A stretch of 64,000 nt of DNA from NCBI RefSeq assembly GCF_000208865.1, contig NC_018397.1, positions 1,302,001 through 1,366,000 of the forward strand, written 5' to 3'. Positions within the stretch are counted from its first letter, which is position 1; the number at the start of each line of letters is the position of its first letter. Below the pieces are notes generated by a model. The model made no database searches and was not told the DNA's origin. It was given only the letters and a program-made list of their open reading frames with translations. The DNA comes from Neospora caninum Liverpool. Taxonomy: Eukaryota; Apicomplexa; Conoidasida; Eucoccidiorida; Sarcocystidae. Positions 26,101 to 38,959 of the stretch are shown piece after piece. Both the position numbers and the translations under genes were made by a program.

Positions 26101-27674
26101 GCCCAGGGGGCCGTCCAAACTTCACAAACTTCGTGGTAAGGCAGTCGCCTTTCTTCCCCGTCCCTCCACAAACTTTCTCACGTGAATGTGCTGGCTCTTC
26201 GCCGACAGACAGATCGACGCTGGGCACAAGACCCGCTGGTTGCTAGCACTGCCTGGACTCTGTCCCACCTTCACACATTTGTTCGCGGAGGATCGCTGGG
26301 CCTTCAACGCATGACACGCAGCCGAGCCATGGCGGTAAACACAGGACGAACGCTCCGCGAACGACTGGAGACGAGAGCAAGGGGCGACACTCGGAGTGCA
26401 TGCAACCAATCGGGACAAGGTTTTCATTCCAAAGAGACATGGCCCACACACATCAAAGTTCACACTGTGAACAGGACGCCAGGGAGAGTGGTAAACCCGG
26501 TCTTCGCTTTGGCCTATATCAATAGCCCAGACTTCTGAATTCACGACGTATCCAAGCCCACGGCCAGCCGTGAATGAACGGGACTGGGCATCCCCACTGG
26601 ACTCGGCTTACAGTCGAGAGAGGCGCACGGCTTCTCCGAAACTCTTCGCGAACATGAGACTCTGGAGGCAAACAACAGCGTCACGGGTCAAAAGCCTGGG
26701 ATGACCAAGTGCAAGGTTCTCCGGGCAGTCGCCGCAGCGCGGTCTCCACTCGGCGCGGTTCCAGCTGAGGCAGCGGGGGAAACACCTAGACGGCACTGCG
26801 TAGCAAGTAAAGGCTCCTTCCGCCATGCCCGTGACTGCGTTTACCACGGGGTTCTGAGCATGTCACGGTCTTTCCCTGCACGTTCGTTACGTCAGGCGCG
26901 GTGGCCGGGAAAAGGTTTTTTGTTAGCGAACTTGAGGCTGGCGATGGAGCGCAGTGCTCCAGTCGATCGGCCCCGCTCATTTCCAGCGTGAACTCTCCGA
27001 TGGCCGACTGAATATACCCAGCAGTCGCCTTGTCAACAGACATAACAGTGGAGAGACTTCTCGCTCCACGAAGCAGGCCGGTGGCAACAAGTCTGCGCTG
27101 CGAGGAAGTCCCCTTGAAGCATGATGCATGCACGCTCCCCACAGCCCAGGAGCCCAGAGCTTCAACTTTCGCTCCGTTTCCACCTGCCCGGCGAGCACAA
27201 AGAGGCAACGCCGCAAGGCATGCGACTCGGGAGCGGTGCAAAACCCCGCTTTCTCAGCTGCGGTGAAAAGCACAGGAAATCCCGAAGAACGCACCTGGAT
27301 GCTTGTCGGTCGCTTGCTGAAGTGCTGTTTCCCGAGCCTGCAGTCCACGGAAACGGCAGAACGGAGGTGGAGTGTGTCCAGCATCCTCAACTTGGTTGTC
27401 CATCCACCGTAACTGGAGTCACATTCACGGGAGGTTCTCTAATGCCTCTGTGGGTTCCCGTGGCACACGCGACTGGGAAAAGGACGGCAGCTTCTGTACC
27501 TTTCGACGACCTAACGTCCGCTCTCTCGCGTGCGAGCCTGGCGCGAGAAACTGTGCCCGACACAATGCGGCCCCCGAGGCGTCGACACACACTCTTGGCG
27601 CAGTGACCGAGTTTCCGAGTGTTACGAGAGGCCAAACCGTTTCACTTCACTGGTCCAGGCTTCGCCTCCGGCGC
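23176..27674. other. Intergenic DNA between convergent Rsm22-like and NELF-B-like genes
   Basis: About 4.5 kb into which both flanking genes terminate, so long 3' UTRs are likely. Long open frames occur on both strands at 25.2-27.6 kb because the sequence is GC-rich. They are Arg/Cys/Ser-rich, overlap each other and do not form a gene model. No repeat or RNA gene was recognised. Confidence 0.45.
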
Positions 27675-30600
27675 TCATGCTTCCACTTTCGCGGCGATCA
27701 TCTCTCGCAGAGATGCGAGAGAGAACTCCCGGTTCTCTTCCACCCCCGCTGCCCCTGGTGACAGCGGCTGGGCCGGACTTTTTGCCACGAACGCAGAAAA
27801 CTGGAGAGAGTTACACCCATCGAGGTGCTCACTTCCAGGCATGCATGAGGAGATTCGGACCCCGCGAACCGACAGCGCGCGCGACGGCCGGCACCTGAGA
27901 GAGAGGCAAAAGTAAAGCAGATCGGGAAACACAGGCAGCAGTGGCAAAGCCTTCACTGGAAGGCACTTGCGTGTGACCTGTCGAAAAATGTCGCCCTTTT
28001 TGGTCTCGAGTGTGGAACGCTTCTCCACTGTGTACGAGGCTGCGTCTCTGCACATGCGCGTCATCACGGACATCTAAAAGGCAAGGATGCAACCCACCGG
28101 AGATTCCCCGGCGGCCAGTCAGCGGCAACTGAAGGCGCCCAACAGCTTCAGAACTGACTACGTGGCGCCGCCCCGTGGCTGATCCGGAGTCCCCTTTCGA
28201 GAAGAAGGCCTCACGCTCAGATGGATTCAGACAGCACACCCATCTTTGAGACCGGGAAACACTTGCAGTTTGAGAACCAGGCCAGGGTGGAACGGCAAGC
28301 GCAGCGGGTACACCGCAGCGGCTCGGCCCCAGTTCAGCGTTTCTTCTCATCCGCAGGTTTCTGTGCACGGCGCTTGGACAGCTTCGCTCTGGCGCAGAAA
28401 GTGAAGAGACGGAGGAACGGCGAAGCGGTAGCGGATCCGACCCTGCGAACCTCGTTAGTGGTGCGAGAGCGCACGGTCTCACGCCCTACCTTGAGAAGAT
28501 CGACGCTCAACTGCAGGAAGAGAGGATGGCGTTCAGCGAGAAGACTCAGCAGCTTTGCCATCTCAACCAGGACACTGGTTTGGAAGAAGCCTGGGGAGAC
28601 TTCTGCGGAGGCGCGCTCTCCGTCAAGGGGACTTCCGGGAACGGCACCTGGGAACGCCTGTGCACACAAAACCCGCACCATGCAGGCTCATCGAGTCGTT
28701 TTCCACAGATTCCTCGGCGGAAACGCCTCGACAAAACGAGCCTCGTTGGCCACAGCCCCGACCCCCGCGCGCGCCTGGACTCGACTGGCCTTCACGAACC
28801 GAACGTCTTCCGCTCCGTATTTCTAGACACCTGTCCCCACTGCGGGGAGCACGCCGCGTTCCCCGCATGTCCCGCTTTGTTCTTCGCGGGGGTCGGGCGC
28901 GTCTTTGCTTACCCCTTCCTGCGGCTGCAGGGACGCGAGGCGCAAGAAAGTACGCAGAGAGATGAGGAAGAGCCAGTCCACCTCCGCGAGAGACAGGGTC
29001 CGGCTTAATCGCGGCGAAGCTTTGTCAGGGATCGCCCGAGCGTCTCGGCTACCAGGCGCCTCTTTCTCCTCGTCGCCGCTCTCGCTTGCACTGGCCTCGG
29101 AGTCCTTCCCGCCGGACTCGTCTGGCGACGCAGACAGAAGAAGCAACGTCTGCGCCTGGTAGGCCACGCGGCGTAGAATGCTGTGCTGGAGGGCCCGGAA
29201 GGCCTCCGACTTGGCCGTCAACGGCAGCAGACACGTGAGGATCTGCGGAGAGCACACACACCAGCCGCACAGACAAGAGCCTTTCCGCTGAGGAAAAAGA
29301 TGTGGAAACGCCCCCCGCAAGGAGCAACTCGCGACGGGTTTCAACGAGCTCCGCGACGCTTTCTGAGCAGGCCTCGACGCTCCGAGAACCGCGCGCCGGC
29401 GCGACGTCAAACGCTCGGTGGGCCGAAGCGACTCGTGTCCTGCTGTACATACACCTGGAGTTTTCCCACTTGGCTAGCCACAGCGGGCTGCAGTCCCAGC
29501 ATCACGTTCGCCCACGAAGAGCTTTTCTCTCTGAACACGTGGAAGCGCGGCACGCCGGCCTGCGTGCAGATCGCGCGTTCGCTGCGTGGTTTGCGCAGAA
29601 ACCACTTCCCTCCCCCGGACGTACCAGCCTCGCGAGAACAATCTCGGTTCGTCCGGCGACGAGGAGTCTGCGGCAAACGCCTTCATCGCCGCAGTGCTGG
29701 ACTGCCGCTCGAAATCTCGCACAGAACGCAACCACGCCTCCGGCCCCGGGCGCACCGGGCAGAGCCTGGCCTCCCGGCCCCGAAATTCCAGCGGTCCCGA
29801 GCGCCGGAGGCGGCAGACTAGGCGACGCGCCAGGCGGAGACACGCCGAAATTCGGCCCGCCAGCACTGCTCGCGGGAGGCGGCTCAGCCCCCGAGCCCCG
29901 GTCTCGAAGGCCTTTCGGCGCCAAGGGGACGCACGGCGCGCCTAGCGCGCCCTGCCTCCCCTCGTCACTCTCTTTCTCGCAAGCGGTCTCGGTTTTCCTC
30001 CTGGCGATCTCGGACCCAGGAAACCCGCCAGGTCCCGCTGCGCTGGCGCTCTCTGGAGCTCCTTCCGCGCCGGCCGGAGGGTGCGTCAGCGCAGCTATGG
30101 TCGCTGAGAGACAGTCGAGAGGCAGCTGCACATCTTGCTGCCTCTGCTCCTCCGCCGACGCGTTCCCCCCGAGCGGCAGGTCGACGAAGTTCGTCCCTGG
30201 AGGCCAGGCGCCTGCCGCCTCCTTGGCCAGGGTGCGGAGCCGCTCCTTCAGCCTCGCCACCTGCGGCATCCCGGGGCTCGGCTCGGTCGCCTGGAGACTG
30301 TCCAGAGAGTTGCCCGACGGCGAGAACACGCCTGCGGGGTCTTTCTGCGCGGGTCGCCGCACACCTGGCGCTTTGGAGGCTTCGTCTTCGGAACTCCACA
30401 CGGACGACGCTGAGAGAAGCCCGCATTCACTGCCTGACAGAGCAGCCGCCGCGACCGCCTCCGCCGCCGCCAGCGAACAGTTTCCGTCTTCGGTGCTGGC
30501 AGCTGCCGCCGCAGTTGCGGCAGCCCTGGCCAGGTCGAAGAATGCCTGCAGGCGATGGGTGCACTGGACGTACAGGCTGTTGTGGAAGCGCGGCAGATAG

Positions 30601-33600
30601 GCGGAGAGGAACGAGTGCGTGCTGCTCAAGTCGCTCAGCGAGAGCCAGAACATGCCAGGCCCCGCGAGGGCCTCGCCCAGCGCCGCCCCCGCTCCGCCGA
30701 CACCTGGAAAACTCGTCGAACTCCCCGCCGCGTACGCCACCAGTTTGGCCAGGGGAATGTCGAGGCCGCAGGCTTTGCGACGTTTCTGACGGTCGTCCGT
30801 CTTCCCGCCAATCTGCGGGGGCCCGCGAGGCACGTCTGCGACGTTGCCCGTTCGCTTCTGCGGCCGCGAACTGGCGGCGCCCGCGTGCGGCAGTGTACGG
30901 ACACCCGAGACGGTTCCTGCGCCAGGCGGGCACGGCGGGAAGCCTATCGTGCTGCGATCCGGAGCGAGAGGAGGGGATGACGCTCCGGACGGAAAAGGCG
31001 GTGTGGGGCCCTGGGAGGGAACGGGCTGTGCAGAGTGGAGCGGATCCCCAGGCGCTGTATGTTTCTGGCCACACGCCCCGACTGGAGTCGGCAAGTCACA
31101 GCCCGACGGAAACGCTGCCCTGAGAGACGGAGAAGACGGGAAGCCGGTTGGGCCCTCCGAAATCTGGACTCCCTGCGTCTCGTCGCCTGGGAGAGAGGCC
31201 GCGAGTTTGGACCGCGGCAGTTCGGCGTCTGCCTCTTCACTCTGTGGCTGCGCAGCGGGGCTAGGAGTCGCGAGACGGAGGGCGGGCGAGGGGCAGGAAG
31301 CGGCAGTGAGGGAGGAACGCGCGGCTTCACCTGCCGGGAGAGGATCGAGGCTCGACGCCCCCGAGGCGGACCCGGCAGGAGTCACCGAGGCTGCGGGCGA
31401 CATCGTCTCCAGAGAGACGGGAAGAATAAGCGAGCTCACGGCTCCGGAAGGCGACAGCGGGGCTGACGCCCCGGCAGGGAGAACTGGACGCGACTCCAGG
31501 ATGAATTTGGTCAGACCAACATAGGGAGCGGAGAGGCCCAAGACTGCGAAGGCCCGCCAGATTCGTTCCTGGTTCCGAAAGATGAGCGGATGGAAGTCCG
31601 GGCGGTAGAAGGAAAGGGCCAGAGACTGCGCAACGGCCTGGAGGAAAAGAGGATGCATGAGCGCAATGCAGACGTCCAGGAGATCGTTGCTCGACCGGAT
31701 ATGAAAGCCCTTCTCGGCAGTCTCTGCGCTCGGTGCGAACGGGAACGGCGCCTTCGCCGGCTTCAGGAGATCGTCGCGTCGCCGAACGCTGTCCATCGAG
31801 TTCGTCCCACTGCGAATCACTTCTGAGACGAGGAGAATGACGCCCCAGCACGCATCGACGCTCCGCATCTCCGCGTCGTCGCAGTGGAACCTGTCTCGGT
31901 ACCCCACAGCCAATAGACACCTCAGATACCCCCAGTGACATTCTGCTTGCGGCCACATGCGGGCCGTCAGCTGCGCTCGCGAAGCGCCGCTGCCGGTGTC
32001 TCCTCGCGCTCCGCCGTCTCCCGCCTTCGCCGCTTCGCGCCCCCGCCCGCCCCCATCGGGCGGAAAGCCCGCCTCGCCCGTCCCGCCGCTTTCGATGCCC
32101 CTTTGTCTGTCCGGAAGCCTTCCAGGGGAGAGAGACTTCTTCGCCGCCCCGTTCACGGCGCAGAAGGCCCCGTCGGCTGCGCCACGCGCCACTGGGGTTG
32201 GCGGACCACCGGCGTCTGGGTCCGTCTTGATCGCAGCGTCGGGAGGCGCCAGCAACTCTCGGGAGGTATGCCGCGGGTGCGAGATGCCAGACGCAGCCGA
32301 GGCAGCAAAAGACACGCGCGGCGAGGCGGGACGCTCAAGAGACAGCGAGTTGCCTCCCCTCGGCCCGGAAGCCGGCCCGGAAGCGGGGCGTCGAGGCGTC
32401 CCCTCGTGGGCGGACCCCGCCGACTGTTTCGGCGCTGGAATGATGGGGATGTAATGCCCGCCCGCGGCGCCTCCCCAGCCTTTCTCGCTTCCAGAAGAGA
32501 GGGGCGGCGGTGAAGGGTCCGCGCCGGGTGCGGGATCTCCAGGCGTCTTGGCCGGTTTGTTTCGCAAATCAATCACGTAGCCGCGCGGCGGGAGAAGCGA
32601 GAGAATGAACTTGAGTCGAATGAACAGCGTGAGGAGGTTGTACACGGCCGGGTTCCCGTCCACCATGTCGAGGAGTTTCTGGATGTGCTGCTGGAGAAGC
32701 GCCCTGGGGCCCGCCAAGCTCTCTGGAGAAGCTGGCGACGCCTGCGGGGACTGCGAGGCCGACGGCGAGGCGAGAGACGCCCGCGCGGCGGTCTCCTGAC
32801 CGGGCGATCCAGAGGGACCGGCCGCCGGCAGACACATCGCGTTCAGAATGGTCACGCATGCGTCGAGTTCGCCAGCTACTTCCGTGAAGAATTTCCACGG
32901 CTGTCTGAGCCAGATCAGGTGTTTCGTGCGCGTGTGGGCCAGCTTGTAGAAGTCGCGGGCTGCAGGCGTGTCGTCGAGAAGCATTTTCATCACAGTCGGC
33001 GGCAGCGGGAGAGGCTGGAGAGCGTCGATGACGCCCGCGAGAATCGGCTGCAGCGGGCGCACCTGGAACATCGGGGCCAGTCTGCCTACGGCGCTGTAGA
33101 GCATCTCGATCGCCCTCAACGCCTCATGGTCGCCGTCCCCTTCGCCCCCCTGCCGCTCTACCCCCAGAAGAGACGCTTCGCCTCCGCAAGTCGCCGCGCC
33201 GTCGACCTCGCCTTCCGAGGGAAACAAACTCCGATCCTCTTCCGGCCACGCGCCCCTCTGCACGCTCCCGCGGCGACTTCCCACCCCGTCGCCGTCCTCC
33301 GGCCGCCGCCCCGCGCCTTTCTTGCGGTGTACAGACACCCCGGCGGCAGCGCCGCCCGCAGCCTTCACATTTTCGGCCGTGCTCCCGTCCCGGCTGCTGG
33401 GCGACGCGCCGTCTCCGCCGGGCGCTGCGCGCCCTGCAGATTCTTTCTCTTCGCGGTGCTCGAGAACCCAGTCTCGCCAGATGGACTCCCCCTCAGGTCC
33501 TAAATGGGGAACGACGACGGCTTTGACGAGCGAGAGGTCGACGCCGTCTTCGCCACTGTCTCCCGAAAGTGCGCCGCGCGCAGGCCGTGCCGCGCGCCGG

Positions 33601-35654
33601 CCGTCTCCGAAGAAACGGCGAATAACCGTGCGGAGTTTCAGCGCGCGCACGAGGAGCTTGGGCCGCAACGCCGTCTCGAAGACGCCCCGGTAAGTCACGT
33701 TCCGCTTCACCCCCATGGCCCGGAGAAGCGACACGAGAGCGGCTGCTCGAGGATCCCGCAGACCCTGGGTCGCTTGCCACTTGCGGCAGACGACGAGCGC
33801 CGGGGACACATTCGAAAGGAGAGGAGGCGCTGCGCTCCGAGACGAGAAGTCTGAACTTCCAGGCGGAAGCGCCGAGCCGGGGAGGAAGGCCGACGTGGCA
33901 GGGAGAGCCGCAGGCAGCGAGCGACCGACGGGACCCGACAAGAACAACTGGCCGGCACTGTGCGAAGAGAGGGACGCGGGACCAAGCCCGAGTTGCGGCG
34001 GAAGGGAAGCCCCAGCTGGGCTCGAAAAGGCCAGCGACGTCGGAGGCTCGCCGAGCCCAGACGGAGACGACGAAGGAACCTTCAAGGGAAGCGGGGAGCT
34101 CGAGGGCGGCGGCGAAAAAGCCCCGCCGGGGGAAAACGAACCACTCGCGGCCGAGGCTGCGGCCGGGCGGCTCAGCATGTAGGCCTCTGAAAAGGGGAGA
34201 CAGAAACACCCGCAAAAACGCATGCAGGCTGTCTTGCCGTTTTGAGACCCTGACGCGGTGAACGCTGCAAAAGCAGTGACGGCAGACTTCCAAGGGCGGA
34301 GAACGCGCTACAGATGCTGTACAGACACGTGAACTGCGCTGCCGAGATAAGGGAAAAACACCCGAGATGCTTCGCGCTCAACACAGCTCGTGATTGACTA
34401 AGCGTTCCCTCTGCTGTGACCATAAGTGGACAGAGAGAGACGCTTGCACACAGAGAAGCGGAGGAAACGTCACACAAATCTGCATAGAGGGTAAGGAAAA
34501 GGCAGAGACCAGGTGGACAGATTTCCCTACCGGGACGAGACATTCCAACCGAGAACAGATCCTCACAACCATGCACATATATACATATACATATATCTGT
34601 CTATATATATGTATCTATCTGTATATCTACATATATATCTATCCACATATAGATATATATATCGGCATGCTTTCATATCAACGTGGAGATGTTTGTGAAG
34701 AGGGGCTGTAGGGTGCGTCCACTTTGGTCTGCAGAAAGATATTCACCAAGGTCTTCGAAGAGGCTCCGGCCCAAAAGACTTACGTTCGAAGAATTGGCGG
34801 AGAGCCTGTTTGCCCGCGGGCCCGCAATGGAGGCCTTCCGGCGGTTGGAGCTGGAGGAGCATTTGTTGTTGTCTCTGTTGTTGCAGTTCGTCGAGCAGTT
34901 GTTCGTACTGCCGTTGCATTTCCTTCAGCCTCTCTTTCTCCTCTACCAGCTGCACGCGTCGCGTCTCCAAAGCCTTCCGATACGAGCCTGCTCCGTCGGC
35001 CTGCATCGCGCTGTCGGCAAAGACGGCTGTGCCTCCCGCCTCCGAGGTCGCAGCGTTCGCGCCCGCGCCCGTCCGGTCCAGGAGCGCGTCGCCTCCGCCC
35101 TGCGGCGCTCCCGCGGATGTCTCTGGGGCGTGAGCAGCCGCGAGGGACGGCGTAGTTTGCGGAAATACAGCGCTCGCAGATGGGCCAAAGAGGGGAAAGC
35201 CTCTGGCCTCGATCTCCGCCCCTAGGCGGAGATCGAGGCGCGCCGCTGGGGGGATTCGCGGAACGGCGCTGGGTGCACTCAAAGCCTCTGGCGGATTTTG
35301 AAGCGTCGACACAGACCGCGCGAACGCTACCACACCAGGGAAACCACCGTCCTGCGGCGGATAGACACCCGGCGCAAGTCTGCGAGACGGGGACAGCGCC
35401 CCGCTGGGCACGGAGAGCGGGGGATGGGGGAGAACCTGGTGGCGCTCCTCGGGCGTCGGGTCGCCCCCCTGGAGCTCGCAGTCCTGGACGCTCTCGCGGA
35501 GAGATGCGCGACAGTGCTGCAGTTCGGCCTCCAGCTGTTCCTCTCGTCGCCGCAGGAAGGCGAGACGCTCCGACAGTTGCTCGTGCTGCTGGAGCTGTTG
35601 TTGCCAGGCACCCGATGTGCCTTGTAGAAAGTCTTCACTCCACCCGCTCGTCAT
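27675..35654 (-). CDS. Large NELF-B/COBRA1-like protein with low-complexity insertions, 6 exons, ~2,144 aa
   Basis: Exons in transcript order: 35654-34784, 34186-29625, 29559-29455, 29242-28913, 28657-28490, 28073-27675. All have GT...AG borders and compatible phases. Residues 1-290 are Gln/Glu-rich coiled coil (LKEMQRQYEQLLDELQQQRQ). The rest has conserved helical islands separated by Pro/Ala/Ser/Gly-rich spacers. Several islands, read against my memory of human NELF-B (COBRA1), align in order: VFETALRPKLLVRAL; RPLQPILAGVIDALQPLPLP then MKMLLDDTPAARDFYKLA; NPAVYNLLTLFIRLKFI; NDLLDVCIALMHPLFLQAVA; MFWLSLSDLSSTHSFLSAYL; and FREKSSSWANVMLGLQPAVA. NELF-B belongs to the complex that holds promoter-proximal RNA polymerase II. 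The family call rests on motif order and spacing, not on a search. The coiled-coil first exon is joined only by splice phase, and the last exon's tail is low in family signal. Confidence 0.6.
34187..34783 (-). other. First intron of NELF-B-like gene with AT-rich microsatellite
   Basis: The donor GTAAGT follows a codon for Glu, and the acceptor CTTTTCAG precedes AGGCCTAC; phase 1 joins to give Gln. The segment about 34572-34665 is a degenerate TATATA/CATATA/TATCTA repeat, very unlike the GC-rich exons on either side. Confidence 0.75.
34572..34665. repeat. Degenerate (TA)-rich microsatellite (CATATA/TATCTA units)
   Basis: About 90 bp composed almost only of A, T and C in short alternating units, inside an intron. 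It is a simple-sequence tract. Confidence 0.85.
35206..35239. repeat. Perfect inverted repeat, 15-bp arms with 4-nt loop, inside coding exon
   Basis: GCCTCGATCTCCGCC, CCTA, then the exact reverse complement. It lies in exon 1 of the NELF-B-like gene, where it encodes part of a charged LDLRLGAEIEARG-like stretch. It would form a strong GC-rich hairpin in RNA or single-stranded DNA. Confidence 0.9.
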
Positions 35655-38600
35655 TCTCGAGAGACGCACGCGGAACAGACGCTCGAAAAACTGCACGCGC
35701 GCGGCGACCACGCGCGAGACACACAAAAGGCATCCCTGCCGGAACTGCCGAGACTCCGACGGCTTCACACCTTCGGCAGGCGATATGCATGCTTGAAAAG
35801 ACGATTTCCGAAGCGAGAAACCTGGACTGTTGCCAAGACAGTCTCGGCGCCGATCTGACGAGGCAGAACACGCGATGGGTTTGCTGGGACAGTGAGACCC
35901 GCGCGCGCACGCACTGCTGCGCGGGAAGGTGTCGGCTCAGCAGAAATCACCCGGTGCCCGTCTCGTCTGCTTCGAGAAACGCATGCCTGTCTGCCAAACG
36001 CAAGAAGCGGTCGGAGCGCGTGAAGTGTCCATGCAAACGGAGAGCCGTTTGCCGGGGAGGCGACGCGGCAGGCGCCCCGTCTCCGATCCCTGCACTCTCA
36101 GGAACGCGCAGAGACGGCCGGCGACGGTTTCAGGGCTGCCGTCCGGAAAGCAAAGCGCCTAGATCGTTGCAGCTGGGGATCTCGCGTCACGGGAACTGCG
36201 GGTTTATTCAAGAAGTCCGGAAAGAGGGGTGCGACGGACACCGCAAGCGCGCGGTTTCCTGCGAGAGGTCGGTGCCCAATTCGCATGAGCCGCGCTGCAC
36301 ACACAGACGCGTTCGCACGTAGTGGTGAGACGAAGGAAGAAACTTCCTTGGGTCTGTGCAACAGGACTTCAAGCTCTCACAACACAGAAAAACGCCTGCT
36401 TCGAAAAATGCACAATTCCCCTAGTAAGAACTGGGACGGAAGTCGAATCCGCCACAGTAGCGCGTGTCTTCCGAGTTCGCTGTGCTGGTTTTGTGCAGCA
36501 TCCGCGCACACAATTCGAGTGTCTTTCGCGGGAGTTTCGCCCCGATTCTTTTTCACTGCATCGCTTTCCGGGGAACAAACAGTCAGGCGATTTGGGCATC
36601 TCTGACGAACATTCAGAGCACGGCGCGCGATCCTCACAAAGCTCGAGGGACGGACGGTGCCTGCGGCGTCGTTTGCAGCTGATTCTCTTTCGACAGTCCT
36701 GTTCCTCGAGAAAGAAAACAGAAAAGAGGTGGACCTTCCGCTCGAGAGGCCAGAGGAGTAGATGCAGAGCACATGCTTGCTCATAGAAAAAGGAAGCCGC
36801 GGATTTTGCCTCCTGGCGAGCTGACATGCATGCAGGAAAAACAAGGCCAGGAGCATGCACGCAAAACGGCATCTCTGCGACCCGACTGATCAGGGGAGAG
36901 CTGTCCAGGTCAAGAGAAGTTTCTCTTGCCTTTCCTGTCCTGAAGAACGCACTGAGCACGCCATTGCACACTCACAGCATAAAGGCACACCGACCGCGTT
37001 CCTCGAGAGCCTGAATATTTCAGACAACGCATTCGGAGGTTCCGCCGTGTGGACGGTGGTTGTCGCGACGTGGCAGCCGGTGGACCGTCAAACCTGGAAA
37101 TCAACGCACAACACTTCTGCATTGCGTCTCTCTTGGACAAAAGTGGCTACAAGCTTCATAGATAAACGTGTGAAGAAGGAGTGTTGGGGGGGAAAACCGA
37201 CACCGAATGTAACGAGTCGTGCCGGGGCACATCGGAAGCGGTTGTGTTTGCGAAGGAGAACTCCACGGAAACCACTGTGTGCGGGTCACTTTCAAACGCG
37301 ACTACCCCAGAGACTACGCAGTCACACGGGGCGTGTGCGTGTCCTTCTGCAGCTTCAGGATGCACAAATGTCTTTGGAAGCCGATGCATCGGCCAGAAGA
37401 TCTTGATGTACATCCTCACAAATCCACTGGCGGTTCGTCCGCTCGCCCACTTGGGATGTGTAACCAGAAAGGGATTTGAAGGCGGGGCCTCACGACATGC
37501 ATTGCGGTATAGAGCTTTTCAATGCATCTCTGGAGCTTGACTGCAAGTAGAACAGCGGGAACCTGTAGCACGCCGTTGGGAAGACATTGTGTAGCTCTCC
37601 AAACACACAACTCCTCAAGATAGTCTTTCGGCGCATGCTCATTGAACGCGCAGCCGTCCTTGCAAGTTAGTGTGCAGTATCGATGCAGGGAAATCGTCCT
37701 CTAGTCTGAGGCACTTTCGCGCGCACAAACTCGTGGGAATCAGAAACCCAGCACTGCTGGAGGTGACGTAGTCCGACTGAAGACTTTGTCGCAGCTGGGA
37801 TACGCAGGCGAGGAAACACTGTTGGTGGTGAATCAACATGGAAGCTGGGCCGGAGTCGTTAGTTCCTTTCGACAGGAGCTCCTTCTTCAAAGTGGATCCA
37901 GCATCTTTTCCAAGGTGAGGCCAGCCTGGGGCATGGACACTTGCAGCCAGTGGTGGACAGAACAGTGCAGCTCCTGGGATTTACTGCATCCAACTCAACC
38001 ACGCCACATGCTCTTCCTCAGGGTCTGACGAGGACACGCACGTCGCCTGGCAGTTGGTCCATTCAGATGCGTCGACAGACTGTGGAGAAGTGAACGGTTT
38101 CACACGCTTCATGGCGTGCGCACGGATCCACGTATTGTTGCCGGCGTGACAAAAACCTGTTCTCGGACCAACTGCTTCTCCATTCACACAGCTCCAAGTG
38201 CATTGCCCTGCCTTCGTAGCACCCAACCTCTCAAATCTCTATATATGTGCGAGTTTAGGTGGGGGACGTGGCGTGCGTCTGCGAGAGGAAGCACAGAAGA
38301 TGCTGTCCTGAGGTTCCTTTAACAACTCTGGACACAAGAAGCTACAGCGGTGAAACTCAAGTTACGCGCACTGCTGCCGACAGCTGAGGCGGCTTCTCAC
38401 TCCCGAAGGGAAAGGCCTGTGTGGCGCTATCTCAAGCGCGAACGCAGGATGCTTAGTCAGCCGGCGCTTTCTCGGCGGCCGGGTCGTTTTTTAGTGAAAG
38501 CGTTCGCAGAGCGTCACCATTTGAGGCTGACGCAGACTGACACACACGTCGTGTCCATGAAACATCCGGACGTTCCGTGAGGCTTCTATGACTAGACTAC

Positions 38601-38959
38601 AGTGTTAATCTTGACAAGTCCGACAAGTTTCTCCATGTGAATTATGTGCCGTGAAGAACGTCGCTTGTGGTGTTTCCGCTACGCTGAAACTCACAACTCC
38701 CGTCCGACTCCCAAGCGGGAAGCCAGAGGCGCGCACAAGGGCGAGGCAAGGAGGGGAGCCAGATTTCCCCCCGACCGGTCTGCTGAGGCCTTTTGCTTTG
38801 CAAGCGTGGCACATCCTGTGCCTTGGCGTTCCGTCTATGCGCTTGTCACGAGCTCCGTACGGTCCTCCAGGCTGCGTCTTCTGCACGCGTTTTTTACAAA
38901 GTTGTAGGGAGGATATTTCCGCGGGCTTTCTCCTGCTCGACGCGCAGCGAAGGCTGTCG
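35655..38959. other. Intergenic DNA upstream of NELF-B-like gene
   Basis: About 3.3 kb between two genes on the minus strand. It should contain the promoter and 5' UTR of the NELF-B-like gene and the 3' UTR of the coiled-coil gene. TGCATGC-type heptamers occur near 35785 and 36825; this motif is known upstream of some apicomplexan genes. I see no convincing coding exon. Confidence 0.45.

Noticed and set aside
29302..30600. A 432-residue plus-strand frame
   Set aside because: It is antisense to the NELF-B-like exons, where GC-rich codon use keeps other frames open; it has no domain-like blocks.
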